Positions 1-5,471 of a stretch of DNA of 5,471 nt are shown in pieces (the stretch's first letter is position 1; each line of letters opens with the position of its first letter). The translations under genes were made by a program, and so were the position numbers. The notes under the pieces were generated by a model. It searched no databases. It was not told the origin of the DNA and saw only the letters and a program-made list of their open reading frames with translations. This DNA comes from Desulfobacterales bacterium (GTDB taxonomy: Bacteria; Desulfobacterota; Desulfobacteria; Desulfobacterales; UBA2174_A): positions 1 through 5,471 of the forward strand of contig JALOPD010000252.1 in NCBI GenBank assembly GCA_025454075.1, given 5' to 3'.

Positions 1-1143
1 CCCGAACCGCTCCAGCCGCAAGGGATCGAGGGCAATCCCGGTCCGGCCGGTTGCAACCAGATCGGCGATGAGCTCACCGGTGATCGCCGAGAGAGCGATC
101 CCGTCCCCCTCGTGGCCCGCAGCCATGATGAACCCCTCCACCGCAGCCACCGACCCCAGGATCGGCAGGCCGTCGGGCGTGTAAGGGCGCAGGCCGCTGA
201 AGGTGCGGATCACCGGCACCCGTCTCAGGGCCGGGATGACCGGCGCGATGCGGCCGGCGATGGTACGAATCCCCTCAAAGGTGGTGCGGCGGTCGAAGCC
301 CACGAACTCCCGCGTCGATCCGATCAGGAGGTTGCCGCTATCGGCCTGCTCGACCGAAAAGCCCATACCGGCCGCGGCGATCGCCGGGTCGAATTTGGCA
401 GCTATGTATTGGGCGGAGATCAGGCAGTGGCGCAGGATCCGCGGCACCGGCGCCGTAACGAGGATCTGGCCGCGCCGGGGGGTGATGGGAATTTCGATCC
501 CCGCCATGCGGCCGATCTCGGGTGCAAACGCCCCGGCCGCATTGATCAGGGTGCCGGTCGTGATCCTCTCCTTGTCCGTCACGACCGCCCGGACCTTGCC
601 GGCGGCAACAACGACGGCCCTGACCGCCTCGCCCGTCACCACCCGCGCTCCGCCCGCTTTCGCCGCGGCGAGAAAGGCAAAGGTGAGCGCATAGGGATTG
701 ACCTGCGCATCCAGTGCCGAATACGTTGCGCCGATCACCTTGTCGGACAGGCAGGGCTCGCGCCGCCGCACCTCCTCGCCATCGATCAGCTCGACCTCGA
801 GTCCGCCGGTGCGTTGCTGCTCCACGAAACGCCGCATGGCGGCAAACTCGGCCTCGCTCTCGATCAGGCATATCCCGCCTGCCGCCCTGAATTCGATGCC
901 GCCGCCGAGCGCCTCCTTGAGGCCGTCGAACCGGCGACGGCTCGCGAGCGCCAGCGCAAGGTGCAGGCCGGGCTTTTTGGACTGCAAAAAGATCAGCCCG
1001 TCGCAGGCCCCCGAGGCGCCGGCGCCCGGATCGTCTTTCTCGATGACGAGGGGGCGGATGCCCCGGCGGCTCAGATGGTAGGCGATGGAGGCCCCGATGA
1101 CGCCGGCCCCCACGATAACGGCATCGGCCGAGCGCGAGCCCAT
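1..1143 (-). CDS. FAD-dependent oxidoreductase, DAO family (D-amino acid / glycine / sarcosine oxidase-like), C-terminus cut by window edge
   Basis: This is a DAO-superfamily flavoprotein, a family that oxidises the C-N bond of amino acids or secondary amines to imino/oxo products using bound FAD. Reading leftward from the ATG at 1143-1141, the frame stays open for 381 codons to base 1 with no stop. Residues 9-17 are VIVGAGVIG, a Rossmann dinucleotide-binding motif, with the ribose-binding acidic residue E35 in LVIEKD. GASGAC lies at 42-47, NAAGAF at 201-206, a GNLLIGSTREF block at 270-280, TPDGLPILG at about 322-330, and the C-terminal FAD-contacting GHEGDGI at 343-349. Family members are about 370-400 residues, so only a few residues should be missing. 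The start lies 15 bases after the permease stop, preceded by AAGGGA, which suggests co-transcription and perhaps translational coupling. No N-terminal membrane or export signal is visible, so it is probably cytoplasmic. The substrate is unknown: D-amino acid, glycine, proline/hydroxyproline or opine-type amines are all possible. Confidence 0.9.
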   Translation of the reverse strand, partial: MGSRSADAVIVGAGVIGASIAYHLSRRGIRPLVIEKDDPGAGASGACDGLIFLQSKKPGLHLALALASRRRFDGLKEALGGGIEFRAAGGICLIESEAEFAAMRRFVEQQRTGGLEVELIDGEEVRRREPCLSDKVIGATYSALDAQVNPYALTFAFLAAAKAGGARVVTGEAVRAVVVAAGKVRAVVTDKERITTGTLINAAGAFAPEIGRMAGIEIPITPRRGQILVTAPVPRILRHCLISAQYIAAKFDPAIAAAGMGFSVEQADSGNLLIGSTREFVGFDRRTTFEGIRTIAGRIAPVIPALRRVPVIRTFSGLRPYTPDGLPILGSVAAVEGFIMAAGHEGDGIALSAITGELIADLVATGRTGIALDPLRLERFG

Positions 1144-1158
1144 GGGGTCGGATTCCCT

Positions 1159-3051
1159 TCAGCCTGTCGCCCCGGCGGCGGTCCGGCGACGGCCCGCTGC
1201 CCGGCGATCGATGAAGGACCAGAACGAGACCCCGATCACAAGCGCCACCCCGACCATCTCCACCGTGGGGGCCGAAAAAACCAGGAGACCCGAGGCGCAG
1301 AGCAGGAGCGGCCGCTGCAGGGCGTTTAGAGGGGCGAGCAGGTAACCGATCACGCCGGCCGCGAGGCCAATGACCCCTAAGGCCGTCAGCACGACACTGG
1401 CGGCAATTTGGACCATATCCCCCTGAAGCAGCAAGGCCGGCTGGAACACGAAGGCGAAGGGCACCAGAAAGCCGGCCAGCCCCAGCTTGAAGCCTTCGAT
1501 GCCGGTCGCCATGGGCTCGGCGCCGGCGATGTTGGCCGCGGCAAACGAGGTCACGGCATCCGGAGGCGTTAGGTCGGCCAGAACGGCGTAGTAGAAAACG
1601 AAAAGGTGGGCGGCGAGGGGGGCCACCCCGAACTTGCTGAGGGCGTAGGAGGCGACGGTCACGGCGATGATGTAGGCCGGGGTGGTGGGAATGCCCGTTC
1701 CCAGGACGCTAATGACGATAAAGACGAAGATGAGCATCAGCAGGAGCGAATTCAGAGATACCGAGACCAGGATGGAGCCGAAGGCCAGCGCGACCCCGGT
1801 GCGGGTTAGAATGCCCACCACCATGCCGGAGCCGGCCAGGACGGCGGCGATCAGGGCGCAGTTGATCATGGCGCTGGTGAGGGTCTCGAGCAACTTCTTG
1901 GGCGTCATCCAGGTCCGGCGATCCAGAAAGCTCAGCAGAACCGTCACCCAGATCGTATGGAACGCCGCCTTGGAGGGAGAGTAGCCGTAGGCCAGGAGCC
2001 CTACCACGATCAGAAAGGGCAGGAAAAAATAGCTGCGCCGGATCAGGTTGCGGAAGGGGGGCCGCTCGCTGCGGTCGATGGCCTGAATCCCGCGTTTCAA
2101 CGCGATGAAGTGCACCATGCAGAAGACGCCCAGGTAATACAGCACGGCCGGGATTACCGCCACCTTGATGATCGTGAAATAGGGGATCCCGGTCACCTCC
2201 GACATGATGAAAGATCCGGCCCCCATGATGGGCGGCATGATCTGGCCGCCGACGCCGGAGACCGACTCGATGGCCGCCGCCTGCTTGGCGGTGTAGCCGC
2301 TGCGTTTCATCATGGGAATGGTAAAGGAGCCCGTGGCGTAGACATTGGCCACGGTCGACCCGGACACCGTGCCGTAGAAGGCCGAGGAGACAACGGAAAT
2401 CTTGGCCGCACCGCCCCGCGACCATCCGGCCGCCCAGCTTGCGAATTCGATCAGGTAGTCCCCAGCCCCGGTATTGATCAGGACGGCCGCAAACAGGATG
2501 TAGATATAGAGAATGTCGGCCGAAATGCCCATGAGAAAACCGAACATTCCCTCATCGTTCGGGAGATAGAGGATTTCGACGGCCCGATCGAGGCTGAAAG
2601 CCTTGTAGTGAAACAGCCCCGGCCAGTATTGACAGGTCAAGAGGTAGACGACCACGAGAACGACGGTGGCGGCGAACCACTTGGAGATCGACCGCCGGCA
2701 GGCCTCGATGGCCGCGATGGCGAGCAGCCCGCCCAGCACCACCTCCTCCGGCCGCACCGCGTGATAGCCGACGAAGCGTTGGTTCAGCCGATCGGCAAAG
2801 ATGACGGTATAAAGGGAGGCGACCAGGCACAGGAGCGCCGCCACCAGGTCCGGAACGCTGGGGCGATGCCGCGGCGATTTCGGACGGCACGGGTAGAGCA
2901 GAAAGACAAACGGCAGGAGCATCGCCAGGTGCAGGCCGCGGAAGGTGCGCGGTTCCGGAGAGCCGAACCCGGCGCAGTAGTAATGGAAGACCCCGGCAAT
3001 CACCGCCATCACCAGGACGGGCAGCTTCCAGGGCAATGTCAGCTGGCGCAT
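1159..3051 (-). CDS. TRAP transporter fused permease (DctQ-DctM fusion, TAXI-associated type)
   Basis: This is the integral membrane component of a TRAP secondary transporter, which imports organic acids or amino acids from the periplasm using an ion gradient and a dedicated binding protein. In the 630-residue reading, an N-terminal set of hydrophobic segments (about residues 10-150) corresponds to the small DctQ-like part. The large DctM-like part follows, with SGSTVANV at 230-237, FTIPMMKRSGY at about 243-253, GGQIMPPIMG at 268-277, GTGIPTTPAYI at 451-461 and LTPPDAVTSFAAANIAGA at about 494-511. Further hydrophobic segments run to a basic tail (DRRAAGRRR). These motifs and the length match the fused 4TM/12TM permeases that pair with TAXI receptors. 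The ATG at 3051-3049 is preferred, with GGAG ten bases upstream. An in-frame ATG at 3150 would add 33 residues translated from an intergenic repeat, so it is rejected. The matching receptor gene lies 175 bases upstream on the same strand and the flavoprotein 15 bases downstream. The usual GMG before PTT in this family reads GTG here. Confidence 0.95.
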   Translation of the reverse strand: MRQLTLPWKLPVLVMAVIAGVFHYYCAGFGSPEPRTFRGLHLAMLLPFVFLLYPCRPKSPRHRPSVPDLVAALLCLVASLYTVIFADRLNQRFVGYHAVRPEEVVLGGLLAIAAIEACRRSISKWFAATVVLVVVYLLTCQYWPGLFHYKAFSLDRAVEILYLPNDEGMFGFLMGISADILYIYILFAAVLINTGAGDYLIEFASWAAGWSRGGAAKISVVSSAFYGTVSGSTVANVYATGSFTIPMMKRSGYTAKQAAAIESVSGVGGQIMPPIMGAGSFIMSEVTGIPYFTIIKVAVIPAVLYYLGVFCMVHFIALKRGIQAIDRSERPPFRNLIRRSYFFLPFLIVVGLLAYGYSPSKAAFHTIWVTVLLSFLDRRTWMTPKKLLETLTSAMINCALIAAVLAGSGMVVGILTRTGVALAFGSILVSVSLNSLLLMLIFVFIVISVLGTGIPTTPAYIIAVTVASYALSKFGVAPLAAHLFVFYYAVLADLTPPDAVTSFAAANIAGAEPMATGIEGFKLGLAGFLVPFAFVFQPALLLQGDMVQIAASVVLTALGVIGLAAGVIGYLLAPLNALQRPLLLCASGLLVFSAPTVEMVGVALVIGVSFWSFIDRRAAGRRRTAAGATG

Positions 3052-3076
3052 GTGCGACTCACTCCGGTGGCCGGGT

Positions 3077-3164
3077 ATCCGAATTAAAGAAGGTACACCC
3101 CCCTCCTCTTGACAAATCCCCCCCTCCCCCTCTTTGACAAAGAGGGGCAAGGGGGGATTCGGAT
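3077..3164. repeat. Nested inverted repeat in the receptor-permease junction (REP-like intergenic dyad)
   Basis: Several nested dyads share one centre region. The core is CCCCTCTTT (3127-3135), loop GAC, AAAGAGGGG (3139-3147), a perfect 9-bp stem. Outside it, AATCCCCCC (3115-3123) pairs with GGGGGGATT (3151-3159), and further out ATCCGAAT (3077-3084) pairs with ATTCGGAT (3157-3164), which partly overlaps the previous arm. A degenerate direct repeat of the CTCTT(T)GACAAA motif occurs at about 3106-3116 and 3130-3141. This looks like a dispersed palindromic intergenic element rather than a gene. C-tract/G-tract elements built around a TTTGNCAAA centre are familiar to me from deltaproteobacterial and other environmental genomes, but the copy number in this genome cannot be seen here. 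In the leftward mRNA it would fold between the receptor and the permease. Confidence 0.75.
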
Positions 3165-3201
3165 CATTGAGCAGGAGGCGCTTTTACCGCTGCCCCATGT
3201 C

Positions 3202-3228
3202 AGGAGAAACGCCGCAGGTGTTTCTCCT
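3202..3228 (-). promoter_or_regulatory. Hairpin overlapping the receptor stop codon (mRNA stabiliser or weak attenuator)
   Basis: AGGAGAAAC (3202-3210) and GTTTCTCCT (3220-3228) form a perfect 9-bp inverted repeat around a 9-base loop. One arm takes in two bases of the TAG stop codon of the receptor gene (3229-3227). In the leftward transcript no T-run follows the stem, so a classical intrinsic terminator is not supported. By position it could protect the 3' end of the receptor message or reduce read-through into the permease, giving more receptor than permease. That role is inference. Confidence 0.55.
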
Positions 3229-4204
3229 ACAGGATGCCTTTCTCCTTGTAATACTTGACGGCGCCCGGATGGAGCGGGACTCCCAGGCCGGTCGGTCCGT
3301 CCTTGACTTCGTAGGTCTCCATGCTGGAGTGGACCTTGCGGACTTTTTCGACATTCTCGTTGAAGGCCTTGGTCAGCCGGTAGGCGAGCTCCTCGCTCAT
3401 ATCCTTGTGAACGGTGATGACGCTGCCCGCGACCGCGGTCAGGACGTCCTTGGTGTTGGCCGCCTTTTCATAAGTTCCGGCCGGGATCTTACCTCTCGTG
3501 ATGCCGAATTGCGCGAGATGGGTGAGGGCGCTATCCGAGAAATCGATCAGCTTCAACCGCCGACCGACCGAGGCTTCGGTCACCGCCGCGCCGGGGATGG
3601 CCAGGAAGGTGAAGACGCCGTCGGCGTTCTTGTCCTTGAACTGGTTCGCCTGAAATGCGTAGTTGCCGCGCAGGAAGGTGAAGCCGGCCTTCTCGAGCTC
3701 GGGGATACTGGTCTTGTAGGCGTCGAGCACCCGCTCCAGGACCCAGGTGTCGGAGCTGCCGGCCTGAGAAATGGCCAACCGCACCTTTTTCTTCTGCCCG
3801 AAGATTTCGTCCATAGTGTTCAATGGCGAGTCCGCATCCACGTAGAAGTGGAAGTAGTTCATGCTCATGCCGCCGGCCAGGGCGCGCAGCTCCTCGAGCG
3901 GCTTTTCAAACGGCGCCATGCCCTTGTAGGCCGCCGCGTTCAAAAAGGGCAGCCCCCAGCCGATCTCGGCCCCCTTGCTGGCGACCACGGCCGGGTTCTG
4001 CAGGCCCCCGCCCGGGATGACCTTGATCACGATGTCCGGGTCGGCCTCCTTGATGATGACAGCGATCCCGCCGGCAATGCTGTACCAGCCGCCGCCGGCC
4101 CCGCCGGCGGTCCATGTCAACGTCACCTGCTGCGCCTTAAGCGGCAGGACCGCCATGACGACCAGCGCACACGCCGCAACCAACACCTTGGCACACCTTT
4201 GCAT
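3227..4204 (-). CDS. TAXI family TRAP transporter solute receptor (periplasmic binding protein)
   Basis: This is the extracytoplasmic binding protein that captures the substrate and hands it to the TRAP permease encoded next on the same strand. The 325-residue product starts with a signal peptide: K6 and R3 lead into a hydrophobic stretch at about residues 7-22, with likely cleavage after LKA at residue 24. The mature protein opens with the TAXI-type glycine-rich segment TAGGAGGGWYSIAGGIA (32-48). It continues with the conserved LAISQAGSSD region (143-152), a TFLAIPGAAVTEAS segment (199-212) and ends with the family signature LHPGAVKYYKEKGIL (311-325). About 325 residues is the normal family length. 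The ATG at 4204-4202 has an excellent Shine-Dalgarno sequence, GGGAGGTGA, with GGAGG six bases upstream, stronger than that of the downstream genes and fitting high receptor expression. Known TAXI proteins bind glutamate/glutamine-like or other small dicarboxylic ligands. The ligand here is not determined. Confidence 0.95.
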   Translation of the reverse strand: MQRCAKVLVAACALVVMAVLPLKAQQVTLTWTAGGAGGGWYSIAGGIAVIIKEADPDIVIKVIPGGGLQNPAVVASKGAEIGWGLPFLNAAAYKGMAPFEKPLEELRALAGGMSMNYFHFYVDADSPLNTMDEIFGQKKKVRLAISQAGSSDTWVLERVLDAYKTSIPELEKAGFTFLRGNYAFQANQFKDKNADGVFTFLAIPGAAVTEASVGRRLKLIDFSDSALTHLAQFGITRGKIPAGTYEKAANTKDVLTAVAGSVITVHKDMSEELAYRLTKAFNENVEKVRKVHSSMETYEVKDGPTGLGVPLHPGAVKYYKEKGIL

Positions 4205-4207
4205 GGG

Positions 4208-4216
4208 TCACCTCCC
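4208..4216 (-). promoter_or_regulatory. Strong ribosome binding site of the TAXI receptor gene
   Basis: On the minus strand this reads GGGAGGTGA, a near-complete anti-16S complement. The GGAGG core is spaced six bases from the ATG at 4204. It fixes the receptor start and predicts efficient translation. Confidence 0.85.
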
Positions 4217-4239
4217 GGATGGATATGAGTGATGGGTTT

Positions 4240-4253
4240 CCGTGGATCCACGG
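4240..4253. promoter_or_regulatory. Perfect 14-bp palindrome, candidate operator
   Basis: CCGTGGATCCACGG is a perfect palindrome with no spacer. It lies between the divergent receptor and racemase genes, just downstream of the predicted start of leftward transcription (about +7 to +20 if transcription begins near 4260). That is a typical place for a repressor operator. In RNA it could also form a short stem. No regulator gene is present in the window, so the binding protein is unknown. A chance BamHI-centred palindrome of this length is possible but unlikely in 145 bases. Confidence 0.5.
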
Positions 4254-4266
4254 TAGAAGATAAAAG

Positions 4267-4296
4267 CCCATAGCAGCGGGGAAAGAAGAGTGTCAA
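4267..4296 (-). promoter_or_regulatory. Candidate sigma-70 promoter for the receptor-permease-oxidoreductase unit
   Basis: On the minus strand a perfect -35 box TTGACA (4296-4291) is followed after 18 bases by TATGGG (4272-4267), a half-matching -10 box. Transcription would begin near 4260, giving a leader of about 55 bases before the receptor ATG at 4204. The -35 match is strong and the -10 match weak, with a spacer one base longer than ideal, as expected of a regulated promoter. No convincing promoter for the rightward racemase gene was found by eye. Confidence 0.45.
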
Positions 4297-4336
4297 GACA
4301 ATGTTGGTGGCGTTGTGATTCGGGGCGGCCGGTGGT

Positions 4337-4342
4337 AGGGAG
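4337..4342 (+). promoter_or_regulatory. Ribosome binding site deciding the racemase-family start
   Basis: AGGGAG lies seven bases before the ATG at 4350. No comparable site precedes the upstream in-frame GTG at 4290, so 4350 is taken as the start. Confidence 0.7.
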
Positions 4343-4349
4343 ATTGACC

Positions 4350-5066
4350 ATGAACGCACCCCTTCCTATAGAACCTGCAGCCCTTATCGGCATCCTGATG
4401 ATGGATACCGACATCCGGCGCATCCCGGGCGATGTGGGCAACCCGTCGACCTTCCCCTTTCCGATCCTGCGCCGAACGGTTCCCGGCGCCGGCCTCGAAC
4501 GGCTGATCCGGCAGCGGGACCCCTCGTTGGTCACACCGTTTGTCGAGGGCGGGAGTGAGTTGGTGCGCCGGGGGGTGCAGGCGCTCACCACCTCCTGCGG
4601 CTTCATGATCCTGTTCCAGGAGGAGCTTTCCGCCGCGCTGCCGGTACCGGTCTTCACTTCCAGCCTGCTGCAGTTGCCCCTGGTGCAGCGCGGCTTGAGC
4701 CCTCACCGGCGGATCGGGGTGATCACGGCCGACGCCGCAAACCTCACCGCCCAGCATTTGCTGAAGGCGGGGGGAGACCTGACCCGGCTGACGGTCCGGG
4801 GATTGGAGGAGCAGCCTCATTTCCGGGAAGCCATATTCGGGGGATGCGGCCGGATCGACCCGCAAGGGGTGGAAGCCGAGGTGGTGGCGCTCGCCCGCCG
4901 GATGACAGCGGAGGAGCCTGCCATCGGCGCCCTGGTGCTGGAGTGCACCAACCTGCCGCCCTACGCCGCAGCGATCCGGAAGGCCGTTGGCCTGCCCGTC
5001 TACGACATCGTCACCCTGATCCGCCACCTGCACAGTGCCCTGGCGCGCACCGCATTTCCCCCCTGA
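4350..5066 (+). CDS. Aspartate/glutamate racemase superfamily protein
   Basis: This 238-residue protein belongs to the Asp/Glu racemase superfamily, cofactor-independent enzymes that use two cysteines as acid/base pair; it also includes hydantoin racemases, maleate isomerases and arylmalonate decarboxylases. Visible marks are an N-terminal ALIGILMMDT strand (about 10-20), IPGDVGNPSTFPFPI (25-39), TTSCGFM with the first cysteine C83, the SSLLQLP segment (104-110), a central GVITADAANLT region (123-133) and LECTNLPPY with the second cysteine C199. Having both cysteines argues for a racemase or isomerase rather than a one-cysteine decarboxylase. The ATG at 4350 is preceded by AGGGAG with seven bases spacing. 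A GTG at 4290 would add 20 residues unlike the family and overlap the opposite promoter, so it was rejected. The gene is divergent from the TAXI-TRAP unit, suggesting a shared substrate. The GDVGNP-type subgroup is usually annotated only at family level, so the actual substrate is unknown. Confidence 0.88.
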   Translation: MNAPLPIEPAALIGILMMDTDIRRIPGDVGNPSTFPFPILRRTVPGAGLERLIRQRDPSLVTPFVEGGSELVRRGVQALTTSCGFMILFQEELSAALPVPVFTSSLLQLPLVQRGLSPHRRIGVITADAANLTAQHLLKAGGDLTRLTVRGLEEQPHFREAIFGGCGRIDPQGVEAEVVALARRMTAEEPAIGALVLECTNLPPYAAAIRKAVGLPVYDIVTLIRHLHSALARTAFPP

Positions 5067-5083
5067 GCGCCCTCGACAACTTT

Positions 5084-5118
5084 CCCCTCCCCCGGCGGGA
5101 GGGGTCGGGGGAGGGGGG
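5084..5118. repeat. GC-rich dyad between convergent genes; possible bidirectional terminator or dispersed repeat
   Basis: CCCCTCCC (5084-5091) can pair with GGGAGGGG (5097-5104), leaving a 5-base loop. Alternatively CCCCTCCCCC (5084-5093) pairs with GGGGGAGGGG (5107-5116). The right half has four consecutive G-tracts (5097-5099, 5101-5104, 5107-5111, 5113-5118), so a G-quadruplex is also conceivable on the plus strand. It sits 17 bases after the racemase-family stop and 16 bases beyond the stop of the opposing DUF2148 gene. TTT at 5081-5083 gives only a short A/T flank and TTTT at 5122-5125 follows the right arm, so a bidirectional terminator is plausible. The sequence style also matches dispersed intergenic repeats. 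Confidence 0.6.
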
Positions 5119-5134
5119 ATGTTTTACGACATCC

Positions 5135-5471
5135 TCACCGATCGAAAAAGATGTTCTTGCCGGTGGCCGACAGGGGGATGCCCATGACGAAGTCCCAGTC
5201 GACGATGCCCATCCGGCGGGCGACGACGCCGATCCGGTACATGATGCGGTTGTCCACGTTGAGCAGACTGGCGGTCTTGACGGCCGATCCCAGGGCGATG
5301 CCCATGTCGAGCAGCCGGAACGCGCAGGCGGGCCCCCGGAACTCCCCTTCCTGCTTGGCCTGGTCCTGGAGACGCCTGCAATCGGCAAACCCGCAGGCCC
5401 CGCAATCGAGGCCCACCGGCAGGGCGTCCTTGATCCCGATCAGCACCACGGCCCCGGAGCGGGCCACCCCT
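5135..5471 (-). CDS. DUF2148 ferredoxin domain-containing protein, C-terminal part (N-terminus beyond window)
   Basis: This is the C-terminal two thirds or so of a DUF2148-family protein, a small iron-sulfur protein found mainly in anaerobic bacteria and archaea, of unknown function. From the right edge to the TGA at 5137-5135, 111 residues follow a complete Gly codon at 5470. Numbered from the Val/GTG codon at 5467, the cysteines C22, C25, C30 and C48 form a CxxCx4C...C arrangement expected to bind one [4Fe-4S] cluster. Conserved family blocks follow: LLDMGIALGSAVKTASLLN (about 51-69), VDNRIMYRIG, and the C-terminal MGIPLSATGKNIFFDR. The GTG at 5467 falls inside the conserved ARSGAVVLIG strand, so it is not the start; full-length members are about 170-190 residues and the gene must continue to the right. 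It converges on the racemase-family gene and need not be functionally related to the transport unit. Confidence 0.9.
   Translation of the reverse strand, partial: GVARSGAVVLIGIKDALPVGLDCGACGFADCRRLQDQAKQEGEFRGPACAFRLLDMGIALGSAVKTASLLNVDNRIMYRIGVVARRMGIVDWDFVMGIPLSATGKNIFFDR

Noticed and set aside
112..1329. Plus-strand open frame of 405 codons across the left end
   Set aside because: It lies antisense to the flavoprotein, whose frame shows all DAO motifs. The translation is rich in Arg, Gly, Asp and Pro with no recognisable domain, as expected for the opposite strand of a GC-rich gene.
1957..3087. Plus-strand open frame of 376 codons opposite the permease
   Set aside because: It is a low-complexity, charged translation antisense to a clear membrane protein, with no family motif and no convincing ribosome site.
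3101..3160. CRISPR-like or tandem array from the repeated C-tracts
   Set aside because: There are only two degenerate copies of the CTCTTTGACAAA motif, with no regular spacers; the pattern is explained by a nested dyad.
3134..4228. Plus-strand open frame of 364 codons opposite the TAXI receptor
   Set aside because: The start falls in the intergenic repeat and the frame is antisense to a receptor with a signal peptide and family signatures. It is a composition artefact.
4291..4300. TGTCAAGACA short inverted repeat as an operator
   Set aside because: The arms are only four bases long and coincide with the TTGACA promoter box, so chance is a sufficient explanation.
4290..4349. N-terminal extension of the racemase-family gene from GTG 4290
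   Set aside because: The 20 extra residues (rich in Trp, Cys and Arg) do not resemble the family, no ribosome site precedes the GTG, and it overlaps the -35 box of the opposite promoter.
5011..5405. Other minus-strand frames across the right end
   Set aside because: They overlap the DUF2148 frame, whose conserved cysteines and C-terminal block are unmistakable. One of them reads through the GC repeat as a Pro/Ser/Arg-rich peptide, typical of translated intergenic repeats.

Overview
The window is GC-rich and densely coded, with strong third-position GC that produces long spurious ORFs on the wrong strand. Several signs point to an anaerobic, probably Desulfobacterota-like (deltaproteobacterial) or similar environmental bacterium. 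These are a TAXI-type TRAP transporter, a DUF2148 iron-sulfur protein of a kind common in anaerobes, and C-tract/G-tract intergenic dyads often seen in such genomes. The lineage is an inference from gene content; there is no rRNA or other marker here.

Layout, left to right. (1) Minus strand, 1-1143: an FAD-dependent amino-acid oxidoreductase of the DAO family, missing only its extreme C-terminus at the window edge. (2) Minus strand, 1159-3051: a fused TRAP transporter permease of the TAXI-associated type. (3) 3052-3226: a non-coding junction holding a nested inverted repeat and a hairpin that begins in the upstream stop codon. (4) Minus strand, 3227-4204: the TAXI-family periplasmic solute receptor with signal peptide. 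(5) 4205-4349: a divergent intergenic region with a TTGACA-type promoter reading left and a perfect 14-bp palindrome. (6) Plus strand, 4350-5066: an aspartate/glutamate racemase-superfamily protein with both expected cysteines. (7) 5067-5134: a short convergent intergenic region with a strong GC dyad. (8) Minus strand, 5135 to the right edge: the C-terminal part of a DUF2148 ferredoxin-domain protein.

The receptor, permease and oxidoreductase are read leftward in that order and look like one transcription unit. The racemase-like gene is divergent from the same control region. The simplest joint reading is a small uptake-and-catabolism module: the receptor captures an amino acid or related organic acid, the permease imports it, the racemase-superfamily enzyme alters its stereochemistry (or acts on a related acid), and the flavoprotein oxidises it. 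The substrate cannot be read from the sequence. The DUF2148 gene is convergent and probably unrelated. All gene families here are known. The most unusual material is in the three intergenic regions; I do not see evidence of a wholly new system.
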